From Mesorhizobium tianshanense (GTDB lineage: Bacteria > Pseudomonadota > Alphaproteobacteria > Rhizobiales > Rhizobiaceae), in contig NZ_VLKT01000001.1 in assembly GCF_007830515.1 (NCBI RefSeq), positions 1 through 64,000 on the forward strand: DNA of 64,000 nt, read 5' to 3'. The position numbers and the translations under genes were made by a program. Under the pieces are notes generated by a model. It was not told where the DNA came from and ran no database searches. It saw nothing but the letters and a program-made list of their open reading frames with translations. How positions within the stretch are numbered: position 1 is the first letter of the stretch; each line of letters starts with the position of its first letter. Of the stretch, positions 45,725-56,176 are shown piece after piece.

Positions 45725-46707
45725 TCAGCTCTTCAGCCTGGCGTTGCAGAGGCTGTAGAAGCCGCCGCCCTTCTGGATCCACTTGAGGCCACCCAGCGTA
45801 TTGGCGTCCTTGTTGGCATAGTAGGTTTCGAGGCAGGTGTGCATGCGGCCCTTGGCGGGAGTCTCGCCGGCAAACTTCTTCGAGATCGCCGTCGGGAACT
45901 TGACGCCCCTGGGCGCCGTGACGGTCGGTGTTTCCGGGTCGCTGGTATAGCTTGCCTCATCGGGAGCCGGCACGGTGTCGTCATCGGATGCACCGGCGCC
46001 GCACGCGCTCTTGCGGAAGTCGTTCCACTTCATGCCGTTCAGCGTGTTGCCGGCCTTCGCGGCCTGATATTTGGCGCTGCAGTCGGCCATGCTCAGGCCC
46101 TTGCCGGTCTCGGTGGTTGTCGCAGCCGACTCGGTCGTCTTGGCGGGCTTGGTATCGACCGCGGCGGTTGCGCCGGCGGCGCATTCGTTCTTGCGGAAGT
46201 CGTTCCACTTCATGCCGTTCAGAGTGCCGGCGGCTTTCGCGGCCTGATATTTGGCGCTGCATTCCTTCGCCGTCAGGCCCGGTGCCGCGTCGTCGCCAGC
46301 GGCTGCCGCCGCTTTGGGCGTCTCGACGGGCTCGGCCGCCGCGCTGGCGCCGGCGGCGCATTCGCTCTTGCGGAAGTCGTTCCACTTCATGCCGGCAGCG
46401 TACCGGCGGCTTTCGCGGCCTGATATTTGGCGCTGCACTCTTTCGCCGTCAGGCCCGGCGCCGCATCGTCGGCGGTGGCAGCGCTGGTGGTATCTGCTTT
46501 GGCTGGCGTGGTGTCGGTTGCGGTGGCGTCGGTGCCGCATTGTGCCTTGCGGAACTGGTTCCAGTTCTGTCCGCCAAGTGTTCCGGCATCCTTGGCCGCG
46601 TTATACTTGGTGCTGCATTCGGCCATGGTCAGCGCATTGGCTGGCGCGGCCAGGAACAAGGTCACGACGGCAAGACCCGTCAAAGTGGCAATTCGATGGA
46701 TGAGCAT
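45725..46707 (-). pseudogene. Exported cysteine-repeat protein, broken by a one-base frameshift
   Basis: From the ATG at 46707 (GGGAG upstream) a signal peptide (IATLTGLAVVTLFLAAPANA) leads into modules of the form C-x3-Y-x-AAK-x-AGTLxG-x2-W-N-x-FRK-x2-C. Four modules and a diverged fifth are seen. In the second, between CTG and ATG at 46391-46395, five bases replace the six found in the sister copies, so the frame is lost and the rest continues in another frame to 45725. Restored length is about 327 residues. Each module has two cysteines that could form a disulfide. Family not recognised. A sequencing error in this repetitive DNA is possible. Confidence 0.7.
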
Positions 46708-47244
46708 GCGTTTCTCCCTCAGAAGGTTCATGATATGTCCCTCAGCAAGCAATAGCGCTCAACGACTGGTTGCGCCAGATGCTAGGTAGCGTAAAAGACC
46801 GTTTGGAAAGCGAATTCTTTCCAATAAGGTGACAGAATCGTTGCGGGCTACGGGTCTCCAGGTGAATCTTTCCGACCGCAATTGCACGGAGAGCGCGTAT
46901 ATGGCGGCCCGCGTCCAAGGGATGCTTTACACGACAGATCAGTCGAGTCGGCCAGCGTGGCGGACCTGAATGCGGCTCGGCGCGGAGCAGCACGGCGCGC
47001 GAATTTTGGGTTGAAGCCACGCTGACACATCGTCCGGACTCCAGTGCGGTTTGAGTTGAAGTTCCTGAACCCCGCTGCCGCATACAGGCAGGAACTTGAA
47101 AACCACCACATCAGCGTGACACAAATCACACAAACCAACGATTTTCTAAGGAATGGTGACATATAATCATGCATTGTGATGATAGGGCGCGGGCCAATTT
47201 GTGGCATGACGTGCCGGGAAAGAACCATCGGGAAGCTGACTAGC
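46708..47244. other. Long intergenic region upstream of glmM
   Basis: 537 bases between divergent genes. Composition is less GC-rich than the coding flanks. The only clear structure is a 9-bp stem, AAGTTCCTG (47059-47067) with CAGGAACTT (47089-47097). Open frames here lack ribosome-binding sites and family features. Promoters for glmM and the cysteine-repeat gene must lie in it. Confidence 0.5.
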
Positions 47245-48597
47245 ATGGCAGGAAGTTATTTCGGTACGGACGGCATTCGCGGGCGCGCCAACAGGTTTCC
47301 AATGACGGCGGAGGTCGCCATGAGGGTCGGCATGGCCGCCGGTCTCTCATTCCAGCGCGGCAACCACCGCCACCGCGTCGTGCTCGGCAAGGACACCAGA
47401 CTTTCCGGCTACATGATCGAGAATGCGATGGTGTCGGGCCTGTGCGCCGCCGGCATGGACGTGTTCCTGCTCGGCCCGATCCCGACGCCTGCCGTCGCCA
47501 TGCTAGTGCGCTCGCTGCGCGCCGACATCGGCGTGATGATCTCGGCCTCGCACAATCCCTACTACGACAACGGCATCAAGCTGTTCGGCCCCGATGGCTA
47601 TAAACTTTCCGACGAGATCGAGGAGCGCATCGAGGGGATGCTCGATAAGGATATCGACCTGGCGCTCGCCGATTCGGACGGGCTTGGCCGCGCCAAGCGC
47701 GTCGACGGCGTCCATGACCGCTATATCGAATTCGCCAAGCGCACGCTGCCGCGGGCGATGTCGCTTTCGGGGCTTCGCATCGTCGTCGATTGCGCCAACG
47801 GCGCCGCCTACAAGGTGGCGCCCGAGGCGCTGTGGGAACTCGGCGCCGAGGTCGTCGCCATCAATGTCGAGCCCAATGGCTTCAACATCAACAAGGAGTG
47901 TGGCTCGACCCACCCGGCCGGCCTGCAGAAGAAGGTGCACGAAGTGCGCGCCGACATCGGCATCGCGCTCGACGGTGATGCCGACCGCGTCGTCATCGTC
48001 GACGAAAATGGCGCCATCGTCGACGGCGACCAGATCATGGCGCTAATCGCCGAGTCCTGGCATCAGAGCGGACGGCTGGCCGGCGGCGGCGTCGTCTCGA
48101 CCGTGATGTCCAATCTCGGCCTCGAACGCTTCCTCGGCGACATGAACCTGCAGTTGCATCGCACCAAGGTCGGCGACCGCTACGTCGTCGAGCACATGCG
48201 CGCGCATGGTTTGAATGTCGGCGGAGAACAGTCGGGCCACATCGTGCTGTCCGATTTTTCCACGACCGGCGACGGCCTCGTCTCGGCGCTCCAGGTGCTC
48301 GCCTGCATCAAGCGGCAGAACCGGCCGGTCAGCGAACTGTCGAAGAAGTTCGCGCCGGTGCCGCAGCTTCTGAAGAACGTCCATATTTCCGGCGGCAAGC
48401 CGCTCGAGGAAGCCCCGGTCAAGGCGGCGATCGAGGATGCGCGCCACCGGCTGGGCAAGTCCGGGCGCCTGGTCATCCGGCCATCCGGCACGGAGCCGCT
48501 CATCCGCGTCATGGCGGAAGGCGACGACCAGCAACTGGTCGAGGCCGTCGTCAACGACATCATCGAGGTCATTTCGGAAACGCGCAGCGCTGCCTGA
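47245..48597 (+). CDS. glmM: Phosphoglucosamine mutase GlmM
   Basis: 450 residues from the ATG at 47245. It interconverts glucosamine-6-phosphate and glucosamine-1-phosphate for UDP-GlcNAc synthesis. The phosphorylated serine is Ser102 in ISAS102HNP, the metal loop is DGDADR, and the substrate loop GGEQSGH and phosphate site [11 protein letters not shown] are present. In many alphaproteobacteria it follows ftsH; here the cysteine-repeat gene lies between. Confidence 0.96.
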   Translation: MAGSYFGTDGIRGRANRFPMTAEVAMRVGMAAGLSFQRGNHRHRVVLGKDTRLSGYMIENAMVSGLCAAGMDVFLLGPIPTPAVAMLVRSLRADIGVMISASHNPYYDNGIKLFGPDGYKLSDEIEERIEGMLDKDIDLALADSDGLGRAKRVDGVHDRYIEFAKRTLPRAMSLSGLRIVVDCANGAAYKVAPEALWELGAEVVAINVEPNGFNINKECGSTHPAGLQKKVHEVRADIGIALDGDADRVVIVDENGAIVDGDQIMALIAESWHQSGRLAGGGVVSTVMSNLGLERFLGDMNLQLHRTKVGDRYVVEHMRAHGLNVGGEQSGHIVLSDFSTTGDGLVSALQVLACIKRQNRPVSELSKKFAPVPQLLKNVHISGGKPLEEAPVKAAIEDARHRLGKSGRLVIRPSGTEPLIRVMAEGDDQQLVEAVVNDIIEVISETRSAA

Positions 48598-48618
48598 GCC
48601 TGCGCTCTTGCCAGTTTG

Positions 48619-48646
48619 AAAGCCCGCCCTCCCGGCGGGCTTTTTT
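48619..48646 (+). terminator. Terminator after glmM
   Basis: AAAGCCCGCC (48619-48628), short loop, GGCGGGCTTTTTT (48634-48646). Strong intrinsic terminator. Confidence 0.9.
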
Positions 48647-48714
48647 CAATGGTTGCACGTCAATCCTGCCCGTGGATATGGCCGCGAGTTTCCCCGAATT
48701 CTAGGGATTCATGG

Positions 48715-48742
48715 TTAAGCAATACGGTTAAACGCGTTTTAA
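48715..48742 (+). promoter_or_regulatory. CtrA box array upstream of the first omp gene
   Basis: TTAA at 48715, 48728 and 48739. The last two form a perfect TTAA-N7-TTAA; the first is 9 bases further out. It lies 84-111 bases before the omp start codon. Confidence 0.6.
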
Positions 48743-48825
48743 CTTTTCCAATTCATTATCCACGACTGAAACCAATCATGTTCGGACAGCGTTCGCTGTG
48801 CCGAGGGTTCTCAGGGGTGACAAGC

Positions 48826-49656
48826 ATGTTCAATAAAGCAGGAATGGCCCTCTTTGCGGCGCTGTTCGCGGGGGTAGCCGGGCCAGTGTTCGCAGCCGAC
48901 TTCGTGGAGCCGCCCGTGATCGAGCACGCCCCGCCGCCGGCCGTCTACGAGCAGCCAGTCGAGTATGGCGGGTGGTACATTCGCGGCGACATCGACTATC
49001 ACTGGTCGAAGTTTCGCGGCGCCGACTACATCACCTATGGTGATCCGCCGGGAACGGGCAGGTTCGACAGCGGCAAGCTGGAGAGCGCCTTCTCGGCCGG
49101 TGCCGGCGTCGGTTACCAGATCAACCAGCATTTCCGCACCGACCTGACCGCGGACTGGATGAGCAAATCCGAATTCCGCGGCTCGACCAGCGGCATCTGC
49201 CTCGACGGAGACCCCTGCACTTCGGTCGACACCTCGTCCTATACGGCGCTGCTGCTTCTTGCCAACGCCTATGTCGATATCGGCACATGGCACGGCATCA
49301 CGCCTTATGTCGGCGCCGGCATCGGCGGCGCCTGGGTCAAGTGGGATACACTCCACAATAGTACTGAAGACGGCGAATTCTCCCACAGTGGCGGCAAGGG
49401 CTGGCGCTTTGCCTATGCGGCCATGGCCGGCGCATCCTACTGCTTGACCGACCGGGTCAAGCTCGATGTCGGCTACCGCTACAGCCACATCAACGGCGGT
49501 AAGATGTTCGACTTCGCCAGCAATGTCGGTCCGGGTTATGACAAGGGCATCGACACGCACGAAGTGCGCGGCGGCCTACGCTACCAGTTCGGCAAATCGG
49601 ACTGCGCCCAGCCGGAGCCGATCGCCTACGAACCCGGGCCGATCTACACCAAGTAA
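48826..49656 (+). CDS. Outer-membrane beta-barrel protein (Omp25/Omp31-like)
   Basis: 276 residues with a signal peptide ending FAADF. A Pro-rich N-terminal linker is followed by WYIRGDIDYHWSKF and alternating amphipathic strands (YTALLLLANAYVDIG, ITPYVGAGIGGAWVKW, KLDVGYRYSHING), the pattern of 8-strand porin-like outer-membrane proteins. Two extracellular-loop cysteines (GICLDGDPC) may form a disulfide. Unlike the typical family it ends with a Pro-rich tail after the last strand RYQFGKSD. Envelope structural role; CtrA control is likely. Confidence 0.85.
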   Translation: MFNKAGMALFAALFAGVAGPVFAADFVEPPVIEHAPPPAVYEQPVEYGGWYIRGDIDYHWSKFRGADYITYGDPPGTGRFDSGKLESAFSAGAGVGYQINQHFRTDLTADWMSKSEFRGSTSGICLDGDPCTSVDTSSYTALLLLANAYVDIGTWHGITPYVGAGIGGAWVKWDTLHNSTEDGEFSHSGGKGWRFAYAAMAGASYCLTDRVKLDVGYRYSHINGGKMFDFASNVGPGYDKGIDTHEVRGGLRYQFGKSDCAQPEPIAYEPGPIYTK

Positions 49657-49680
49657 TCACTTCGAAAGCAGGTTTGCGGA

Positions 49681-49710
49681 CCGCCCGGCAAAAGCCGGGC
49701 GGTTTTCGTT
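49681..49710 (+). terminator. Terminator after the first omp gene
   Basis: CCGCCCGGC (49681-49689), loop AAAA, GCCGGGCGG (49694-49702), TTTTCGTTT. Intrinsic terminator. Confidence 0.88.
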
Positions 49711-49765
49711 TGTGTCGGGGTGGTCCAAAGCGCATCAGAATCAATTCGCTAACGTCCTGTTATCC

Positions 49766-49793
49766 TTAACCGCCACTTAACCACTATGGTTAA
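49766..49793 (+). promoter_or_regulatory. CtrA box array upstream of the second omp gene
   Basis: TTAA at 49766, 49777 and 49790. The first two form a perfect TTAA-N7-TTAA; the third follows after 9 bases. It is the mirror order of the array upstream of the first omp gene. Confidence 0.6.
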
Positions 49794-49853
49794 CAATGCC
49801 TCTTGAAACGGCGCTCGCAATCGCGAATGGCGCCACCTTCGGGAGCCGGGGAC

Positions 49854-50603
49854 ATGACAGTCAAATCGCGCATAGCGCTGGCGCTTGCAACAATCGCCCT
49901 GATGCCTGCGACGCAGGCGCTGGCGGCCGACTACGATCCGCCGATCTATGTCGACCAGGCGCCGGACTATGTGCCGGTCGAGGTCGGCTCCGGATGGTAT
50001 CTGCGCGGCGACGTCGCCTACTTGCCGGAAAAGAGCTTCAGAAATGTGGACTTCGCTTTCAACCCTGCCAGCTATGACGAAAATGAGGATCCCGTTTTTG
50101 CCAGTATCGGCTTCGGATACCATCTGAACGACTACCTTCGAGCCGAAGTGAATCTTGGATACCTGCCCGGCAACAAGATTGGTGTCAGTTACGACGATGG
50201 GACGATCGCGGCATCGGGAAACCTGAAAAACTATGCCTGGTCAGGCATAGTCAATGGCTATGTCGATCTTGGAACCTATGTCGGAATTACGCCTTACATT
50301 GGCGCCGGTGCCGGTATTCTGCAAAGCAAACGCAGCCTCTCGGCGAGCTATTTCAGCGACGATGGTGACGACACAAACGATTTTGTCCTGCATGACAACA
50401 AGACTCAGTATTCCTTCGCTTACACGCTGAATGCGGGACTCGCATACAAACTGTCCAAAAATATTTCCGTTGACCTTGGCTATCAATATTTTTCCGCGCC
50501 CGATGCTGAATATGCCACCGCAGAGGACCTGGATTCGTATCCGATCCGCAAAGGGATCAGCAATCACCAAGTCAAGGTCGGGTTGCGTTACGACCTCTGG
50601 TAG
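49854..50603 (+). CDS. Outer-membrane beta-barrel protein (Omp25/Omp31-like)
   Basis: 249 residues from the ATG at 49854 (GGGAG upstream). Signal peptide ends QALAADY. WYLRGDVAYLPEKSF opens the barrel; strands such as GIVNGYVDLGTYVGITPYIG and KNISVDLGYQYFSAPD follow; it ends on the aromatic residue of HQVKVGLRYDLW, the classic C-terminal beta-signal for BAM insertion. It is a paralogue of the neighbouring omp gene, from an old tandem duplication. Slightly lower GC in the second half. Confidence 0.88.
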   Translation: MTVKSRIALALATIALMPATQALAADYDPPIYVDQAPDYVPVEVGSGWYLRGDVAYLPEKSFRNVDFAFNPASYDENEDPVFASIGFGYHLNDYLRAEVNLGYLPGNKIGVSYDDGTIAASGNLKNYAWSGIVNGYVDLGTYVGITPYIGAGAGILQSKRSLSASYFSDDGDDTNDFVLHDNKTQYSFAYTLNAGLAYKLSKNISVDLGYQYFSAPDAEYATAEDLDSYPIRKGISNHQVKVGLRYDLW

Positions 50604-50627
50604 GCACCGGCGAAAGCCTTGGAATGG

Positions 50628-50662
50628 CAGCGGCGGGCTTCGGCCCGTCGTTCTGTTTTCGG
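50628..50662 (+). terminator. Probable terminator after the second omp gene
   Basis: A GGCGGGC-TTCG-GCCCGTC stem near 50630-50648 is followed by GTTCTGTTTT. The U-tract is interrupted, so it is moderately convincing. Confidence 0.55.
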
Positions 50663-50704
50663 CTGGTGCGCTGTAGTGTCCTGCTAGCGACAAAAACTTT
50701 CCCC

Positions 50705-50733
50705 TTGACGCCTGAACCCTGAAAGCATATCGC
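50705..50733 (+). promoter_or_regulatory. serC-serA promoter
   Basis: TTGACG (50705-50710), 17-base spacer, TATCGC (50728-50733). The predicted start falls at about 50740, at the first base pairs of the leader hairpin. Confidence 0.5.
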
Positions 50734-50734
50734 C

Positions 50735-50789
50735 GTCCGTGGGCCACCCCTCCCCAACGAGGGGCCACTATCTGGAAGGATAGACCACG
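50735..50789 (+). promoter_or_regulatory. serC-motif leader RNA
   Basis: Two adjacent hairpins directly before serC: CCCCTC (50747-50752) with GAGGGG (50759-50764), extended by GTGG/CCAC, and CTATC-TGGAAG-GATAG (50768-50783), whose loop carries the Shine-Dalgarno GGAAGG. Position and layout match the serC motif described by comparative genomics in alphaproteobacteria. Its ligand or trigger is not known to me. Identified from memory of the motif and its location. Confidence 0.6.
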
Positions 50790-51965
50790 ATGACGACGTA
50801 TACGAAGCCCGGACTCCGTCCGGCAAATCCCAATTTTTCCTCAGGTCCCTGCGCAAAACGTCCCGGCTGGTCGGTCGAGGCGTTGACCAATGCCGCACTC
50901 GGACGTTCGCACCGCGCCAAGATCGGCAAGACCAAGCTCGAACAGGCGATCGAGCTGACGCGGGAGATCCTCAAGGTTCCGGCAGACTATCGCATCGGCA
51001 TCGTGCCGGCGTCGGACACCGGCGCGGTCGAGATGGCGCTGTGGTCGCTGCTCGGCGAACGCGGCGTCGACATGGTCGCCTGGGAGAGTTTCGGTTCCGG
51101 CTGGGTCACCGACGTGGTCAAGCAGCTGAAGCTCGCCGACGTGCGCAGGATCGAGGCCGGCTACGGCGCGCTGCCCGACCTGACAAAGATCGACTTCGAC
51201 CGCGATGTGGTCTTCACCTGGAACGGCACGACTTCGGGCGTGCGCGTGCCGAACGGCGATTTCATTCCGGCCGCTCGTCGGGGCCTGACCATCTGCGACG
51301 CCACTTCGGCCGCCTTTGCACAAAAGCTCGATTTCCAGAAGCTTGATGTCGTTACCTTCTCCTGGCAGAAGGTGCTGGGCGGCGAAGGTGCGCACGGCAT
51401 GCTGATCCTCAGCCCGCGCGCCGTCGAGCGGCTGGAAAGCTACAAGCCGGCCTGGCCGCTGCCGAAAATCTTCCGCCTGACGTCGGGCGGCAAGCTCATC
51501 GAAGGCATCTTCAAGGGCGAGACCATCAACACGCCGTCGATGCTGTGCGTCGAGGACTATCTCGACGCACTGCGTTGGGCGAAGTCGATCGGCGGGCTCG
51601 ACGCATTGATTGCCCGCGCCGACGCCAATGCCGCCGCTCTCGACGGTTTCGTCCGCAGATCCTCGTGGCTCGGCCATTTGGCCACCGATCCGGCGACGCG
51701 GTCGAACACGTCGGTCTGCCTTTCCTTCACCGACCCGGATGTCGCGGCGCTCGATGCCGACGGGCAAGCGGCGTTCGCCAAGGGCATCGTCTCGGCGCTC
51801 GACAAGGAAGGCGTCGCCTACGACATCGGCGCCTATCGCGATGCGCCGCCCGGCCTGCGCATCTGGTGCGGGGCGACGGTCGAGACCTCCGACCTCGAAG
51901 CGCTGCTGCCCTGGCTCGACTGGGCCTTTGCCGCGCAAAAGGCGTCGCTCAAGGCGGCCGCCTGA
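50790..51965 (+). CDS. serC: Phosphoserine aminotransferase
   Basis: 391 residues, second step of serine synthesis: 3-phosphohydroxypyruvate plus glutamate to phosphoserine. The PLP lysine is Lys194 in [14 protein letters not shown]. The opening [18 protein letters not shown] is the rhizobial-type (Methanosarcina-like) SerC signature. It is followed after 66 bases by serA, so the two form an operon under the leader RNA. Confidence 0.95.
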   Translation: MTTYTKPGLRPANPNFSSGPCAKRPGWSVEALTNAALGRSHRAKIGKTKLEQAIELTREILKVPADYRIGIVPASDTGAVEMALWSLLGERGVDMVAWESFGSGWVTDVVKQLKLADVRRIEAGYGALPDLTKIDFDRDVVFTWNGTTSGVRVPNGDFIPAARRGLTICDATSAAFAQKLDFQKLDVVTFSWQKVLGGEGAHGMLILSPRAVERLESYKPAWPLPKIFRLTSGGKLIEGIFKGETINTPSMLCVEDYLDALRWAKSIGGLDALIARADANAAALDGFVRRSSWLGHLATDPATRSNTSVCLSFTDPDVAALDADGQAAFAKGIVSALDKEGVAYDIGAYRDAPPGLRIWCGATVETSDLEALLPWLDWAFAAQKASLKAAA

Positions 51966-52031
51966 GTGTCCCGCGGCGGCCCTCGGGCCGCCCTTTCCCA
52001 AACGGATCAATTCCCATTTAAGGAGGCCGCT

Positions 52032-53633
52032 ATGGCGCCCCGCGTTCTCGTCTCAGACAAACTCTCTCCCACCGCCGTGCAGATATTCAGGGATCGCGGC
52101 GTCGAGGTCGATTACTTGCCCGATCTCGGCAAGGACAAGGAAAAGCTCCTTGAGGTGATCAGCCAGTATGACGGCCTCGCCATCCGTTCGGCGACGAAAG
52201 TCACCGAAAAGCTGATCAACGCCGCCACCAGATTGAAGGTGGTCGGCCGCGCCGGCATCGGCGTCGACAATGTCGACATCCCGGCGGCGAGCCGCAAGGG
52301 CATCATCGTGATGAACACGCCGTTCGGCAATTCGATCACCACGGCCGAGCATGCCGTCGCGATGATCTTCGCGCTGGCCCGCCAGATACCTGAGGCCAAT
52401 GCCTCGACCCATGCCGGCAAATGGGAAAAGAACCGCTTCATGGGCATCGAGATCACCGGCAAGACGCTGGGCATCATCGGCTGCGGCAATATCGGCTCGA
52501 TCGTGGCTACGCGCGGCGTCGGCCTGAAGATGCACGTCATCGCGTTCGACCCGTTCCTGTCGGACAGCCGCGCCGAGGAGCTCGGGGTCGAGAAGGTCGA
52601 ACTCGACGAACTGTTCGCCCGCGCCGATTTCATCACCCTGCACACGCCGCTGACCGACAAGACGCGCAACATCATCGACGCCGCGGCGATCGCCAACATG
52701 AAGACTGGCGTGCGCATCATCAACTGCGCCCGTGGCGGATTGATCGTCGAGGCCGACCTGATCGCGGCGCTGAAAAGCGGCAAGGTGGCAGGCGTCGGCA
52801 TCGATGTGTTTGAGGTCGAACCGGCCGAGCAGAACGAACTGTTCGGCATGGAGAATGTTGTGGTGACGCCGCATCTCGGCGCTTCGACCACCGAGGCGCA
52901 GGAGAATGTCGCCCTGCATGTCGCCGAGCAGATGTCCGACTATCTGATCAAGGGCGCCGTTTCCAACGCCATCAACATGCCGTCGATCACCGCCGAGGAG
53001 GCGCCGCGCCTGAAGCCTTTCGTCAAACTCGCCGAAGTGCTCGGCGCCTTTGTCGGCCAGGTCACCGAGGATCCGATCAAGGAGGTCGAGATACTGTTCG
53101 ACGGTTCGACCGCGACGATGAACACGCGCGCGCTTATCAGTGCCACTCTTGCCGGGCTGATCCGGCCGCAGGTCTCCGACGTCAACATGGTGTCGGCGCC
53201 GATCATGGTTAAGGAGCGCGGCATCATCGTCGCCGAGGTCAAGCGCGACAAGTCCGGCGTGTTCGACGGCTATATCAAGCTTACGGTCAAGACGGAGCAT
53301 AGGACGCGTTCGATCGCCGGCACCTGCTTCTCGGACGGCAAGCCGCGCTTCATCCAGATCAAGGGCATCAACCTCGACGCCGAAGTCGGCCAGCACATGC
53401 TCTACACGACCAACGCCGACGCACCCGGCATCATCGGCCTGCTCGGCACGGTCTGCGGCGAGAACGGCGTCAACATCGCCAACTTCCAACTCGGCCGCAA
53501 CCGGCCTGGCGGCGATGCCATCGCGCTGCTCTATCTCGATGCGCCGTTCCCGGACAACGTGCTGGAACAGGTGCGGGCGCACAAGTCGATCGACTCCGCC
53601 AAGAGGCTGCATTTCGATGTGGGCGGCGCCTGA
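52032..53633 (+). CDS. serA: D-3-phosphoglycerate dehydrogenase
   Basis: 533 residues, the long form with an intervening and a C-terminal ACT domain. The first step of serine synthesis, using NAD. The dinucleotide loop is GIIGCGNIGSIVA; catalytic Arg (NCARGGLI), Glu (VFEVEPAEQN) and His (TPHLGAST) are present. The ACT domain (LYTTNADAPGIIGLLGTVC) suggests serine feedback control. AGGAGG precedes the ATG at 52032. Confidence 0.97.
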   Translation: MAPRVLVSDKLSPTAVQIFRDRGVEVDYLPDLGKDKEKLLEVISQYDGLAIRSATKVTEKLINAATRLKVVGRAGIGVDNVDIPAASRKGIIVMNTPFGNSITTAEHAVAMIFALARQIPEANASTHAGKWEKNRFMGIEITGKTLGIIGCGNIGSIVATRGVGLKMHVIAFDPFLSDSRAEELGVEKVELDELFARADFITLHTPLTDKTRNIIDAAAIANMKTGVRIINCARGGLIVEADLIAALKSGKVAGVGIDVFEVEPAEQNELFGMENVVVTPHLGASTTEAQENVALHVAEQMSDYLIKGAVSNAINMPSITAEEAPRLKPFVKLAEVLGAFVGQVTEDPIKEVEILFDGSTATMNTRALISATLAGLIRPQVSDVNMVSAPIMVKERGIIVAEVKRDKSGVFDGYIKLTVKTEHRTRSIAGTCFSDGKPRFIQIKGINLDAEVGQHMLYTTNADAPGIIGLLGTVCGENGVNIANFQLGRNRPGGDAIALLYLDAPFPDNVLEQVRAHKSIDSAKRLHFDVGGA

Positions 53634-53658
53634 TCTGAGATTTCCGAGAAGGCATATG

Positions 53659-53685
53659 AAGGCGCGGCCTGGCCCGCGCCTTTTT
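53659..53685 (+). terminator. Terminator after serA
   Basis: AAGGCGCGG (53659-53667) and CCGCGCC (53674-53680) followed by TTTTT. It lies 25 bases past the serA stop and just before the convergent permease gene. Confidence 0.85.
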
Positions 53686-53693
53686 GGCCTCGG

Positions 53694-54584
53694 CTATACC
53701 GCCATCTTCCTTCCGCTGTATTCGGCGAGGCCGATGCCGCCAAGCACCAGCACGAGGGCAAGGCCTTGATAGAGCTGGAATGTCTCACCGACGATCAGCA
53801 CCGAAAGCAGCGTTCCGAAGATCGGCACCAGGTTGATGAACAGGCCGGCCCGGTTGGCGCCGATCAGCTCGTTGCCCCTGATGTAGAAGAGCTGTGAGAT
53901 GACCGAGGCGCCGATCGCGGTGTAGAACGCGATCGCCCAGCCGCGTGCATCGGGGACGATGACCTTGCCGGCGGCCACCTCCCACAGCAAGAAAGGCACA
54001 GAGGTGGCAAGCGCCGCAAACGACAGCGCCAGCATCAGGCTCTGCCAGCGCATGGCCGGCTTCAGCCGCAGCCCGACCGAGTAGAGGCTGTAGCAGAGCA
54101 CCGCGATCAGCATGATGGCGTCGCCGAAGTTGAGATCCAGCTTGAGAAGCTGGCGCAGATCGCCATGGCTGGCAGTCAGGGCGACGCCGATGATCGTCAG
54201 CACGACGCCGGCGATCTGCACCCGGTTCACACGCAGGCGAAACAGCACGAAATTGGCGAGGATGATCACGATCGGTATCGCCGCCTGCTCAATCGAGACG
54301 TTGATCGCCGTCGTGTAGTTGAGCGCCGTGTAGAAGATCGCGTTGAAGAAGGTGAAGCCACAGGCGCCGAGCCCGCCGAGCAGCAACCAATGCCGGCGCA
54401 TCACCGGCCAGTCCTCGCGCAGCGTTCGCCAGCCGATCGGCAGCATGATCAGAACGGCCAGAAGCCAGCGCAGGAAGACCAGCGTCATCGGCGAAATGTG
54501 ATCGACCGCCAGCTTGCCCGCCACGGAGTTGCCGCCCCACAGCAAGGTGGTGAACAGCAGGAACAGATAGGCGGTCCGATGCAT
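53694..54584 (-). CDS. DMT-superfamily (EamA) transporter
   Basis: 296 residues with ten hydrophobic helices in two EamA repeats (about 5-135 and 150-290). LLWGGNSVAGKLAVDHISPM in the first repeat and NLVPIFGTLLSVLIVGE in the second are standard EamA signatures. Substrate unknown: amino acids or other metabolites are typical. It is divergent from purA. Confidence 0.9.
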   Translation of the reverse strand: MHRTAYLFLLFTTLLWGGNSVAGKLAVDHISPMTLVFLRWLLAVLIMLPIGWRTLREDWPVMRRHWLLLGGLGACGFTFFNAIFYTALNYTTAINVSIEQAAIPIVIILANFVLFRLRVNRVQIAGVVLTIIGVALTASHGDLRQLLKLDLNFGDAIMLIAVLCYSLYSVGLRLKPAMRWQSLMLALSFAALATSVPFLLWEVAAGKVIVPDARGWAIAFYTAIGASVISQLFYIRGNELIGANRAGLFINLVPIFGTLLSVLIVGETFQLYQGLALVLVLGGIGLAEYSGRKMAV

Positions 54585-54803
54585 GGCGAAATTTTCCGGC
54601 CGGGGGACGGCGGGCGAAAGGTATTTGTCGCCCTATTGTGGTGACTTGCCCAAGTAAAATGATGTCAAAGGCGAAAATTGTTGTGCCTCAGGGCGCTTTC
54701 GGCGGCAAAGAATGGTCGCGCTCGCCGGGTCTTGAGGTTATAGAAGCCTGTCGTTTCGAACCATTTCAAGCCGCTCCGAGCGGCGCCTCAAGGGAAAAGA
54801 AAC

Positions 54804-56102
<1,299 letters not shown>

Positions 56103-56176
56103 ATTCTCAGCCGTTCCGGGCATCGCGGCCGATTTGCGGAGGCCGGCCCAGAAACGAAATGCAGGTCGACTGAAGC

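Noticed and set aside
45467..46423. Plus-strand open frame with internal repeats
   Set aside because: The repeats are the antisense reading of the cysteine-module gene; the protein is not plausible.
45725..46707. CRISPR array or VNTR
   Set aside because: The repeats are long, code in frame for a cysteine module and have no unique spacers of constant length.
45725..46707. PsiF phosphate-starvation family
   Set aside because: PsiF repeats have a different spacing and lack the KYxAAK...WNxFRK pattern.
52053..53612. A 519-codon open frame antisense to serA
   Set aside because: Shadow of serA, no start signal, no family features.
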